Shown here one piece after another: positions 18,245 to 26,336 of a stretch of DNA of 64,000 nucleotides. A program made the translations under genes and the position numbers. Source of the stretch: an uncultured Lachnospiraceae bacterium. Its GTDB lineage: Bacteria; Bacillota; Clostridia; Lachnospirales; Lachnospiraceae. The notes beneath the pieces were generated by a model. The model did not search any database, had not been told where the DNA came from, and saw only the letters and a list, made by a program, of their open reading frames with translations. Each line of letters starts with the position of its first letter. The first letter of the stretch is position 1. The DNA is taken from the NCBI GenBank assembly GCA_902767135.1, contig CACXGE010000124.1, forward strand, positions 18,086-82,085, given 5' to 3'.

Positions 18245-18955
18245 ATGGCAAATTATTTTGGTCTGGGTACAACAAATGTATCAACACTGTTCTCCAGTCT
18301 AAGTTCTTCCGGCAGTAGCAATACTTCCTTTTTGGGAGACTATACAGCCATTCGAAACGGAAGCTACAAAAAGCTTTTAAAAGCTTACTACAGTGATAAG
18401 AATGCTGCTACTGAAAAACCAAGGAAGGATAAGACTGACAAAACGCAACCCAAAAACACTACCAGGTTGGAGAATGAGAAGCTAAAGTCTGCAGCCACTG
18501 CAATCACAAAAGTAAAAACGGATGCCGCTTCTTTATCTTCTGCAGACTTCACCGAGGCAAACCGCTCAAAGATCGAGAAAAATGTGTCTTCTCTGGTGAA
18601 GGACTACAATGATATGCTGAAGGATACCAGTAATGTGTCTTCTTCTCTGACACAGAGAAGAAGCTGGATGACAGGAATTACATCCGCCAGCGTTTCTACC
18701 TTGGAGTCTGTTGGTATCACCATCAATGAGGACAATACCCTTTCTCTGGACTCAGAAAAACTTTCAAAGGCTGCCCTTGGCGACTTAAAGAAAGCTTTTT
18801 CCGGCACAAACTCTTATGCCGGCCAGGTGAATTCCACTGCCGGATATATGGCACAAACCGTATCCACAAAGGGAACTTCCACTGCATCGTCTCTCTATAC
18901 TAATAGTGGAAATTACAACCTTTCTAATACGGCGTTATTGGATTTCTTTTTGTAA
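18245..18955 (+). CDS. FliD/hook-associated-like protein without flagellar neighbours
   Basis: The C-terminal half resembles the C-terminal part of flagellar cap protein FliD: VSSLVKDYNDMLKDTSN, then LESVGITINEDNTLSLDSEKL and LKKAFSG. The N-terminal part is Ser/Thr/Lys-rich with no typical FliD N domain, and no signal peptide is visible. At 236 residues it is much shorter than FliD (usually over 400). No flagellar genes are in the window. ATG 18245 is chosen because AAGGAGGTG lies 7 bases upstream; the GTG at 18236 overlaps that site. The role is unknown. Confidence 0.75.
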   Translation: MANYFGLGTTNVSTLFSSLSSSGSSNTSFLGDYTAIRNGSYKKLLKAYYSDKNAATEKPRKDKTDKTQPKNTTRLENEKLKSAATAITKVKTDAASLSSADFTEANRSKIEKNVSSLVKDYNDMLKDTSNVSSSLTQRRSWMTGITSASVSTLESVGITINEDNTLSLDSEKLSKAALGDLKKAFSGTNSYAGQVNSTAGYMAQTVSTKGTSTASSLYTNSGNYNLSNTALLDFFL

Positions 18956-19038
18956 ATATTAACGCAAAACAAAAGCAGGTCATGTGTAATAGCATGGCCT
19001 GTGATACTAATATAAATTGCTTTAAAGGAAATAGTGAT

Positions 19039-19896
19039 ATGAAGAAAAAGAATAGGTCGTTATTGCCCATGATATACTGTGTTATTTTTTTAGCATTTCT
19101 CCTGGGACTGCTTCTTATTGTTATAAAAGCAAAGAGCAAAAAAAATCCCAGCCAGGGTTTCCCAACTGCCCCACCAGTTTTAACCGTAACCCAATCCCCA
19201 ACCCAAACTCCAACACCCAACCCGGTGATTTCATCACTTACAAATTATATGGCAGGTGAGATTCTCTCCCTGGAGAACATGGACTTTTCCAAATTAAGTC
19301 AATATTTTACAGCCAGTGAAATTGATGACGCTTTATTGGAACGAATCCAAGGGAAATCCTATCGCGAAAACCCGGATATCTCTGTCAATGAACTTCGATA
19401 TCTTAAAATACTACATTATAATTTTAATGAGGAAATCCAAGTAGGCGAATTAATTGTAAACGAAAAGATTGCCACAGATTGTCTGGAAATCTTTCAGAAC
19501 CTGTTTGAACATAAATATGAGATAAAATCCATGTATCTGATTGATAATTATTGGACAGGGGACAGCTCTTCCACAGATGAAGCTTCCATGAACGCTGACA
19601 ATTCCTCAGGTTTTTGCTACCGCACCATCGCCAATACCACCAAACTCTCCAATCATGCACTTGGGTATGCCATCGATATCAACCCTTACGAAAACCCTTA
19701 CATCACCTACAAAAATGGTCAACCGGTGCACCATCAGGACAGTGGAGAGCTTTATGCAGACCGTAGCGTAATCCGAGAGCACATGATTGACCACAATGAC
19801 TTATGCTACCAGTTGTTTACCCAGAAAGGCTTTACCTGGGGCGGGGACTGGAAAAATTCCAAAGATTACCAGCATTTTGAAATGACGGTAAGGTAA
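19039..19896 (+). CDS. Membrane-anchored M15-family D-alanyl-D-alanine carboxypeptidase-like protein
   Basis: A basic N terminus and a transmembrane helix (about 10-30) are followed by a Pro/Thr-rich linker (PTAPPVLTV...PTQTPTP) and a catalytic domain. Zinc-binding motifs of the M15 (VanY/LAS) peptidases are present: SNHALGYAIDINP, giving His and Asp ligands, and a final DYQHFEM with the last His and a Glu nearby. It should trim peptidoglycan stem peptides outside the cell. ATG 19039 is chosen over an upstream ATG at 18982 because AAAGGAA lies 8 bases before it and the product then starts with a normal membrane anchor. It may be co-transcribed with the FliD-like gene. Confidence 0.88.
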   Translation: MKKKNRSLLPMIYCVIFLAFLLGLLLIVIKAKSKKNPSQGFPTAPPVLTVTQSPTQTPTPNPVISSLTNYMAGEILSLENMDFSKLSQYFTASEIDDALLERIQGKSYRENPDISVNELRYLKILHYNFNEEIQVGELIVNEKIATDCLEIFQNLFEHKYEIKSMYLIDNYWTGDSSSTDEASMNADNSSGFCYRTIANTTKLSNHALGYAIDINPYENPYITYKNGQPVHHQDSGELYADRSVIREHMIDHNDLCYQLFTQKGFTWGGDWKNSKDYQHFEMTVR

Positions 19897-19927
19897 AAGT
19901 CCAAGGCACCTGCCTTGGACTTTCCTT
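19896..19927. terminator. Bidirectional terminator between M15 peptidase and clpX
   Basis: AAAGTCCAAGGCA (19896-19908) pairs perfectly with TGCCTTGGACTTT (19911-19923). T-rich tracts follow on both strands, between two convergent genes. Confidence 0.88.
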
Positions 19928-19936
19928 TTAAAAATT

Positions 19937-21346
19937 TTATGAAACAATCATTTCTTTTTTCTTCTGGTTGGAACGGTTTTCAATTTTAGGAGCACCCTTT
20001 TTTTCAATATAGTCCCTGGTAATGGTTACCGTTCCAATGTTATCGTCCTTTGGAATTTCATACATGATATCCAACATAAAATCTTCGATAATAGCCCGCA
20101 ATGCCCTGGCTCCCGTTTTCTTTTCCAGTGCCTGTTCTGCAATGGCCTCCAACGCCTCATCCTCAAATTCCAGTTTTACTTCATCTAGTGCTAACAACTT
20201 CTGATACTGTTTTAAAATAGCATTTTTAGGCTCTTTTAATACCTTAACCAACATATCCTTTGATAAGGCATCCAAAGTATATACAATGGGCAGTCGTCCC
20301 AAAAATTCAGGAATCATTCCGAACTTCCGGATATCTTCCACCGTTACCTTACTCAACAGATTCGGGTCATTGTCATACTTGTCCTTCAAGTCTGACTGGA
20401 ATCCGATGGAGGCAGATTTATTCAGTCTCTCCTTAATAATATTTTCTAAATCTGGGAAAGCTCCGCCACAGATAAACAAAATATTCTTGGTATTTACTGT
20501 GGTCATGGGAACCATGGCATTCTTACTGTTGGCACCGATTGGCACCTCCACCTCACTGCCCTCCAATAATTTCAGCATTCCCTGCTGTACCGCTTCCCCA
20601 CTCACATCCCTTTGATTGGTATTCTTTTTCTTGGCAATTTTGTCAATTTCATCGATGAAAATAATCCCCTGTTCTGCCTTTTCTACATCATTTCCCGCTG
20701 CCGCCAGCAGTTTAGAAACCACGCTTTCAATATCATCACCGATATACCCTGCCTCTGTCAAAGACGTGGCATCTGTAATGGCCAGGGGAACATCCAAAAG
20801 CTTCGCCAAAGTCTTTACCAAAAATGTTTTACCGCTACCTGTTGGTCCAATCATCAGCATATTGGATTTTTCTATTTCAATGTCATCCACGGTGTCAGTG
20901 GCTACTCGTTTATAGTGGTTGTAGACTGCCACCGAAATCACTTTCTTTGCATGCTCCTGACCTACCACATATTCATCCAGACTTGCCTTAATTTTATGAG
21001 GTGCAGGAATATCCTTAATATCAATGATAGGTTTTGTTTTTTCTTCTGGTTTTTTCTTTTTCACTTTTCGTGCTTTAGGGTTGTCCACTTTTCCACCAAA
21101 ATTCATCAAATCTGACATATTGAAAAAGCTTATATTGGGTATGTTTTTCATCATGTTTTCATAGTCAAAGTTTCCGTTTCCCATAGTATCTAGTGTTCTC
21201 TGCATACAATCCGAGCACACACAGATATTATTTGGCATATGCACCATCTTTCCCGCGGCACTCTCAGTCCTATGACACAGATAACATATGTCTTCGTATC
21301 CGTTGTCTTCTTTTTCTTCTACATTATTTTCTGTATTCTTTTCCAT
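19937..21346 (-). CDS. clpX: ClpX-type ATP-dependent unfoldase, stand-alone variant
   Basis: An N-terminal zinc-binding domain is visible (CYLCH...CVCSDC), then a long basic linker and an AAA+ core. The core has Walker A GPTGSGKT, the pore loop GYIGDD (usually GYVGED), Walker B IIFIDEIDKI, the IGF loop for ClpP docking (ASIGFQSD) and sensor 2 KKTGARALR. The 469 residues are longer than the usual 420-430, mainly in the zinc domain and linker. clpP and tig are not adjacent, so this may be a second ClpX or the only one in an unusual place. ATG 21346 is chosen because GGGAGG precedes it; the ORF could extend to 21391. Confidence 0.92.
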   Translation of the reverse strand: MEKNTENNVEEKEDNGYEDICYLCHRTESAAGKMVHMPNNICVCSDCMQRTLDTMGNGNFDYENMMKNIPNISFFNMSDLMNFGGKVDNPKARKVKKKKPEEKTKPIIDIKDIPAPHKIKASLDEYVVGQEHAKKVISVAVYNHYKRVATDTVDDIEIEKSNMLMIGPTGSGKTFLVKTLAKLLDVPLAITDATSLTEAGYIGDDIESVVSKLLAAAGNDVEKAEQGIIFIDEIDKIAKKKNTNQRDVSGEAVQQGMLKLLEGSEVEVPIGANSKNAMVPMTTVNTKNILFICGGAFPDLENIIKERLNKSASIGFQSDLKDKYDNDPNLLSKVTVEDIRKFGMIPEFLGRLPIVYTLDALSKDMLVKVLKEPKNAILKQYQKLLALDEVKLEFEDEALEAIAEQALEKKTGARALRAIIEDFMLDIMYEIPKDDNIGTVTITRDYIEKKGAPKIENRSNQKKKEMIVS

Positions 21347-21391
21347 ATATCCTCCCATATTCTTCCACTTGTAAAATAATAGCTGACGCAT

Positions 21392-21416
21392 CTGTTCAGA
21401 ACCTTTGAATAGTTAC
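21392..21416 (-). repeat. Degenerate palindrome upstream of clpX
   Basis: CTGTTCA and TGAATAGTTAC arms are separated by a short loop and resemble the palindromes at 9938 and 55313. It lies in the clpX leader region. Confidence 0.45.
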
Positions 21417-21430
21417 TAACCCACACTATT

Positions 21431-21450
21431 TGAGAAATCAAAGTTTCTCA
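21431..21450 (-). promoter_or_regulatory. Short hairpin in the clpX upstream region
   Basis: TGAGAAA and TTTCTCA form a perfect 7-bp stem with a 6-base loop. No confident promoter was found beside it. Confidence 0.3.
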
Positions 21451-21470
21451 CTCTTTCTTTACACATTATC

Positions 21471-21501
21471 GTAACAGTTTAGCCACAGGCTAGACTGTCA
21501 C
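21471..21501 (-). repeat. Palindrome GTAACAGTTTAGCC, dispersed repeat
   Basis: GTAACAGTTTAGCC (21471-21484) faces GGCTAGACTGTCAC (21488-21501) with two mismatched or wobble positions and a 3-base loop. Near-identical elements occur at 26295 and 48765. Confidence 0.65.
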
Positions 21502-21517
21502 AAAGATTATAGCAAAG

Positions 21518-21552
21518 AAAAGACACCCCCACAATAGATAAGGGCATCTTTT
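21518..21552 (-). terminator. Terminator of htrA
   Basis: On the minus strand AAAAGATGCCC pairs with GGGTGTCTTTT through nine canonical and two G-U pairs. The 3' arm ends in a T run. It lies 24 bases after the stop codon. Confidence 0.65.
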
Positions 21553-21575
21553 CATGAAATTTTTATAATCTGAAA

Positions 21576-23153
21576 TTACTGTCTGGCTTCGCTACTGCTG
21601 CCAAGGGTAATGGTTACTGTCTGGGATGCATACGCTCCGTTATTTGTGCGTTCCACTTCTAAGTCAATGGTTTCCCCTGCTTTGTAATACTGAAGCTGTT
21701 GCTGTAATTCCTCAAAACTACTAATCTTTGTACCATCAAATTTCACAATGATATCCCCTGACTGTAGTCCTGCCTTTTGCGCAGCACTTCCTTCCACCAC
21801 TTCACTTACATACACACCATAAGGCATATTATAATATTCGTGAGCCTCTTCTCCGATGGTTGCTCCACGAATTCCCAGATAGCCCATATCTGTCTCTTCC
21901 ACCTTGTCCCTGGTAACCTTATTCATCAGTTCATCGATGATTGGCTTTGCGGCTGAGATTGGAATGGCATATCCCATACCTTCAATACTTGCCTCTGAGT
22001 ATCCACCACTGGAAATTTTCATAGAATTGATTCCAATTACCTGTCCCTGGGTATTTAGTAGCGCGCCACCACTGTTACCAGGATTGATTGCTGCATCTGT
22101 CTGGATAAATCCTTCACTGTCATCTGCATTTTCTTCCCCTGAATCCCCATCCACACTGCGATTCAAGGCACTGATAACACCTGTGGTAACCGACTGTCCA
22201 TAGCCTAATGCATTTCCGATGGCAATGGCTGGCTCACCCACCGTAAGAGCTGTGGAATCTCCTAATGTAGCTACTGAAATTGCACCTATGGTTTCTGCAT
22301 CTAACTGGGACACTTCTACTGCAATTACCGCCAAATCCATATCCGAATCTGTGCCCTTAATCTTTGCTGGAGCTGTTTTTTCGTTGATAAAGTAAACCGT
22401 CAGTTCATCGGAACCTTCCACTACATGATTATTTGTTGCTATGAGAAGTTCGGTATCGCTTTGTCCCACAATAATACCTGAACCACTTCCTTCACTTTCA
22501 TACTCAAAGTTTTGTCCCCAGAAACTTTGCTCTACCTGCGTAGATTTACTGGTAATGGAAACAACCGAAGGCATTGCATTTTTTACTACTTTTGTCACAT
22601 CGGTAACTGTTGTGGTTGTTTCCGCTGAGGTTGTGGTTGTGACTATTTTCTTTTCCTCTTTTGTTTCACTGTCAGGTGTGGTTGCCACCTGGGATACTAC
22701 ATCTCCAAACACACTGCTTGCAATCTTGTTCACTCCATAGAAACCACCACCGGCTACGCATCCTAGAACCGCTGCAGATGCCACCATTGCCGCTGCCTTC
22801 TTAGCTACCCCCTTCCTTTTTTGGGCTTTTTCCAATCTTTTCTTCTTTTTTTCTTCCTCTTCTTCAAAATTAAAATTAGGATTACTATAGCTATAGGATT
22901 GTTGCTGTCTACTTGTCTCTCCATTTGGCATCTGATACTCGTAGTGAGGTCGCTCATATTGTCCCTGCACTACTGTCTCTGGCTGGTTGTACAAATTCTG
23001 ACCTTGTCCCATGGTCTCCTGGGGTGTGGTCATAGGTTCTTCCCGATTCTGATTCTCATTACGATTCTCACTAGGAATCTGGTTCTGTTCCTGATTTACA
23101 TTTTGTTGTTCCTGGGTTTCTGGATTCATTCCCTCAAAAAATTCTTTGTTCAT
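21576..23153 (-). CDS. htrA: HtrA/DegP-type membrane-anchored serine protease with PDZ domain
   Basis: A Gln/Asn-rich cytoplasmic tail (about 1-95) and a Lys/Glu-rich segment precede one transmembrane helix (about 118-140). The S1C protease domain (about 180-400) keeps NNHVVEG (H243), DMDLAVI (D273) and GNSGGALL (S361). A PDZ domain follows (about 425-520). Such proteins degrade misfolded exported proteins at the membrane surface, often under cell-wall stress. The 525 residues are typical of the Firmicutes type with a long N-terminal tail. GAAAGGAAG lies upstream of the ATG. A short tandem repeat lies in the 5' leader. Confidence 0.95.
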   Translation of the reverse strand: MNKEFFEGMNPETQEQQNVNQEQNQIPSENRNENQNREEPMTTPQETMGQGQNLYNQPETVVQGQYERPHYEYQMPNGETSRQQQSYSYSNPNFNFEEEEEKKKKRLEKAQKRKGVAKKAAAMVASAAVLGCVAGGGFYGVNKIASSVFGDVVSQVATTPDSETKEEKKIVTTTTSAETTTTVTDVTKVVKNAMPSVVSITSKSTQVEQSFWGQNFEYESEGSGSGIIVGQSDTELLIATNNHVVEGSDELTVYFINEKTAPAKIKGTDSDMDLAVIAVEVSQLDAETIGAISVATLGDSTALTVGEPAIAIGNALGYGQSVTTGVISALNRSVDGDSGEENADDSEGFIQTDAAINPGNSGGALLNTQGQVIGINSMKISSGGYSEASIEGMGYAIPISAAKPIIDELMNKVTRDKVEETDMGYLGIRGATIGEEAHEYYNMPYGVYVSEVVEGSAAQKAGLQSGDIIVKFDGTKISSFEELQQQLQYYKAGETIDLEVERTNNGAYASQTVTITLGSSSEARQ

Positions 23154-23181
23154 GTCTATCTTCCTTTCATTTTTAAAATGC

Positions 23182-23218
23182 TTGTATTTTCTGTGTTTTC
23201 TGTGTTTTCTCTGTTTTA
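23182..23218 (-). repeat. Short tandem repeat in the htrA leader
   Basis: TTTTCTGTG-type units follow one another about three times (plus-strand TTTTCTGTGTTTTCTGTG then TTTTCTCTG), 30-65 bases upstream of the htrA start. Slippage could change leader length. Confidence 0.55.
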
Positions 23219-23302
23219 TGTTGTTCTTTCCTCTTTACAAAAACTATGTTAACAAGCATTTGTGTTCAAATTGTGATAAAAGTTTTATAGAATTATGTAT
23301 GT

Positions 23303-23346
23303 TAAAAAACACTCTCTTACATCCAAAGATGCAAGAAAGTGTTTTC
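23303..23346 (-). terminator. Terminator of glmS
   Basis: AAAAACACTCTCTTACATC pairs imperfectly with GATGCAAGAAAGTGTTTT across a short loop. On the minus strand it ends in a T run, 11 bases after the stop codon. Confidence 0.8.
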
Positions 23347-23356
23347 ACCATAATTT

Positions 23357-25183
23357 TTATTCAACTGTTACTGATTTTGCAAGGTTTCTTGGTTTATCTA
23401 CATCACAGCCTCTTCCCAATGCAATATAATATGAGAATAACTGTAATGGAATTACTGCCAAGGAATTTGTAAAATATTTATTGGTTTTTGGAATATAAAT
23501 TGTATAATCTGAGTTCTTTTCAATGTCTGTGTTTCCTGCATTTGTCACAGAAAGTACAACCGCCCCTCTTGTCTTTACTTCCACCACATTGCTTACTGTC
23601 TTTTTAAACAGCTCATCCTGGGTAAGCAATGCCACAACCAAAGTGCCATCCTCAATCAGCGATATGGTTCCATGCTTTAATTCACCAGCAGCATAGGCTT
23701 CTGAATGTATATAGGAAATCTCCTTAAGCTTCAATGAGCCCTCCAGAGAGATAGCATAGTCAATACCTCTTCCGATGAAGAATACATCCTTAGCTGCTAC
23801 ATAGCGATTGGCAAATTTTTGAATTTTTTCTCTATTTCCCAATAACATTTCAATCTGCTCTGGGATTCTCTTTAAATCTGCCACTAAGGTTTCCATTTCA
23901 GCATCATCCACGGTGCCTCGTACCTGGGCAAACTTCATAGCCAACAGGTAATGGGCTACTAACTGGGCACTGTAAGCCTTTGTGGTAGCTACTGCAATTT
24001 CAGGGCCAGCCCAGGTATAAATAACACTGTCTGCTTCTCGTGCAATGGAACTTCCCACAACATTGACAATAGCTAATACCTTGCTTCCCATCTCTTTTGC
24101 CATACGAAGCGCTGCCAAAGAATCTGCTGTCTCTCCAGACTGGCTGATAATAAGCACTAAGGTACCTTCATCCAAGATAGGATTGCGATATCTGAACTCA
24201 CTTGCCACATCTACTTCGACTGGAATTCTGGATAATCCTTCAAAAATATACTTTGCGGTTACACCAGTATGATATGCTGAACCACAGGCAACAATCATAA
24301 TCTTTTTAATTGCCTTGATTTCCTCATCTGTCATATTTAATTCCTCAACGACAACCTTACCATCTTTCAATCTAGGATTTAAGGTATCAGCAACCGCCTT
24401 TGGCTGTTCATACACTTCCTTTAACATAAAGTGCTCATATCCGCCTTTTTCCGCTGCCTCCACATCCCATTCAATGTGTGTGGATTCCTTGGTTAGTTCT
24501 TCTTCATAAATATTAAAGAACTTCATGGAATCTTCCTTGATGACAGCAATTTCTTCGTTATCAATAAAATACACATCTCTTGTGTACTTTAATACTGCCG
24601 GTACATCAGATGCAATCAAGTTACCCTCTTCGCTTTTTCCTACAATCAATGGACTGTCTTTACGGACTGCGTATAATGTATCTGGTTCCTCCGCAAACAA
24701 AATGCCTAATGCATAAGAACCTTCCACTCTGTGCATTACCTTTGTCACTGCTTCTAAGGCATTTCCATTATAATAATAATCCAGTAAGTGTGCGATAACC
24801 TCTGTGTCTGTTTCAGACACAAACTTGTATCCCTTCCCCTCTAACATTTTTTTAATTTTTATATAATTCTCAATAATTCCATTATGAACTACGGCAATGC
24901 TCTTTGTCTCATTAAAATGTGGATGGGAATTTACATCCGATGGAGCTCCATGGGTTGCCCATCTTGTATGTCCAATTCCAATCATACCAGGAAGCGTGGC
25001 TCCATCATGAGTCAATTCACTTAACACCTTTAATCTTCCCTTTGCCTTTGACATATTAATCTTTTCGCCATTGTACACTGCAATACCCGCTGAGTCATAA
25101 CCGCGATACTCTAGCTTCGACAATCCGTCCAACAGAATTGGAGCTGCCTGCTTCTTTCCAATATATCCAACAATTCCACACAT
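23357..25183 (-). CDS. glmS: Glutamine-fructose-6-phosphate transaminase (isomerizing) GlmS
   Basis: GlmS makes glucosamine-6-phosphate from fructose-6-phosphate and glutamine, the entry step to UDP-GlcNAc for peptidoglycan and wall polymers. The class II glutaminase nucleophile is the second residue in MCGIVGYIG, with the HTRWATHG motif near residue 75. Two SIS domains follow (SQSGETADSLAALR, and a second in the C-terminal third), and the protein ends KSVTVE, the usual terminus. The 608 residues are full length. Strong AGGAGG precedes the ATG, and the gene follows the GT2 gene by only 3 bases. It is the last gene of an operon starting at the sugar transferase. Confidence 0.97.
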   Translation of the reverse strand: MCGIVGYIGKKQAAPILLDGLSKLEYRGYDSAGIAVYNGEKINMSKAKGRLKVLSELTHDGATLPGMIGIGHTRWATHGAPSDVNSHPHFNETKSIAVVHNGIIENYIKIKKMLEGKGYKFVSETDTEVIAHLLDYYYNGNALEAVTKVMHRVEGSYALGILFAEEPDTLYAVRKDSPLIVGKSEEGNLIASDVPAVLKYTRDVYFIDNEEIAVIKEDSMKFFNIYEEELTKESTHIEWDVEAAEKGGYEHFMLKEVYEQPKAVADTLNPRLKDGKVVVEELNMTDEEIKAIKKIMIVACGSAYHTGVTAKYIFEGLSRIPVEVDVASEFRYRNPILDEGTLVLIISQSGETADSLAALRMAKEMGSKVLAIVNVVGSSIAREADSVIYTWAGPEIAVATTKAYSAQLVAHYLLAMKFAQVRGTVDDAEMETLVADLKRIPEQIEMLLGNREKIQKFANRYVAAKDVFFIGRGIDYAISLEGSLKLKEISYIHSEAYAAGELKHGTISLIEDGTLVVALLTQDELFKKTVSNVVEVKTRGAVVLSVTNAGNTDIEKNSDYTIYIPKTNKYFTNSLAVIPLQLFSYYIALGRGCDVDKPRNLAKSVTVE

Positions 25184-25186
25184 AGT

Positions 25187-26113
25187 TTACTCCTCCTTTA
25201 GCCAATAATTGCGACTACACGTCAGCTTTAATATGGTCTTTCTAGATAATTTTTTATAATTCTTTCCCAGACGATAGCCCAAGAATTTAAATCCACTTTG
25301 TATCACCAAAGATAAGATGACCCAAGGTTTTTTCACTTTAATAAAATGTAGTGCAGTATCTTTCACCATTTTGATTCCTTCATTTTCCGAGGAGATACCA
25401 GAAAAAATTTCCGGGTGTTCTGCCTGGGAAACACCTAAATCAAAATTTCTCTTCAACTGTTCCAGGGGAGAGTAATTGTGGGAGTGATACACTTTTGCAT
25501 CTGCCCCGTAGCATACCTCGTAACCATCCTGAATCAGTCCACCACAGTATATCATATCTTCATTAAATATGCTAGGTCTAAAAAATCCATTTCTTTCCTC
25601 AAATATGTCTCTGCGATATGCCGCACACACATTAGAGCAAAAGAAGGTCTTTATTCCCAGAGTTTGTAAATCAGCCTTTGTCTTTACCCTGGATTGTTCC
25701 GGATAATTAAACTTTCTGGTATATGCCTCCAATGGACTACATCCTTTTTTGGGCAATTGTCTTGCATAAACTGCCGCTGTTTTTTCTCTCTGAAAATACT
25801 TTAACAATTGTTCTATCAACTGGCAATCGGCAGGAACTGCATCCTGGGTCATAAATAACAGGATATCCGCCACAGACTTTGCCGCACCTTCACTTCTGGT
25901 TCCACCATGATCAAATTCTTCCTTTTTGATATGAGTGACTATAATTTTAGAATCCAGCCTCTGGAAAGATTCCTTCCAAAAGGCTGGTTCTGTATTCATA
26001 ACAAATATATGATCTGGTTGTTTTGTTTGGGATAATAACATTTTCAGGGTTGTTTCAAATTCTTCCCCTGGTTTATACGTGGGAATCACCACATCTACGC
26101 TTAATTTTTTCAT
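25187..26113 (-). CDS. Family 2 glycosyltransferase, rhamnosyltransferase-like
   Basis: From ATG 26113 the protein starts MKKLSVDVVIPTYKPG, a normal GT-A nucleotide-binding start. A FMTQDAVP motif stands in the place of the metal-binding DxD, as in many rhamnosyltransferases (from memory of the family). An INED motif (FNEDMIYCG) is the likely catalytic base region. The frame is open upstream to 26233, but that start has no ribosome site and lies against a palindrome; GGGGATG lies 8 bases before 26113. The 308 residues suit the family. Substrate is unproven. It lies between the LCP gene and glmS. Confidence 0.85.
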   Translation of the reverse strand: MKKLSVDVVIPTYKPGEEFETTLKMLLSQTKQPDHIFVMNTEPAFWKESFQRLDSKIIVTHIKKEEFDHGGTRSEGAAKSVADILLFMTQDAVPADCQLIEQLLKYFQREKTAAVYARQLPKKGCSPLEAYTRKFNYPEQSRVKTKADLQTLGIKTFFCSNVCAAYRRDIFEERNGFFRPSIFNEDMIYCGGLIQDGYEVCYGADAKVYHSHNYSPLEQLKRNFDLGVSQAEHPEIFSGISSENEGIKMVKDTALHFIKVKKPWVILSLVIQSGFKFLGYRLGKNYKKLSRKTILKLTCSRNYWLKEE

Positions 26114-26240
26114 TCCGTCTTCATCCCCGTTAATCATTCTATTTTCTGCATATCCATTTATAATTGCCTGGCAATGGGATATTTCATTTACTGTAAGGTT
26201 TGTACCTGCGCCAAATCTCTGATTTGTGTGCATCAGCTTT

Positions 26241-26297
26241 ACGAAACTTCCATGGAATACATTTAAAGTGGTCTCAATTCTGAGATGGAAGTTTCGT
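26241..26297 (-). repeat. Inverted repeat ACGAAACTTCCAT upstream of the GT2 gene
   Basis: ACGAAACTTCCAT (26241-26253) and ATGGAAGTTTCGT (26285-26297) are perfect 13-base arms separated by 31 bases. It abuts the next palindrome. Confidence 0.7.
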
Positions 26298-26327
26298 AAC
26301 AGTTTAGCCTATGGCTGAACTGCTACG
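26295..26327 (-). repeat. Palindrome CGTAACAGTTTAGCC, dispersed repeat
   Basis: CGTAACAGTTTAGCC (26295-26309) and GGCTGAACTGCTACG (26313-26327) form a 15-position stem with two non-canonical pairs and a TAT loop. It follows the LCP stop codon by 9 bases. Confidence 0.7.
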
Positions 26328-26336
26328 ATATTTCCG

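Noticed and set aside
25184..25300. glmS ribozyme upstream of glmS
   Set aside because: The upstream GT2 gene ends 3 bases before the glmS start, leaving no untranslated region for the ribozyme.
26113..26233. Extended 348-residue form of the GT2 protein
   Set aside because: The extra 40 residues do not look like a GT2 start, and the ATG at 26233 lies 8 bases from a palindrome with no ribosome site.
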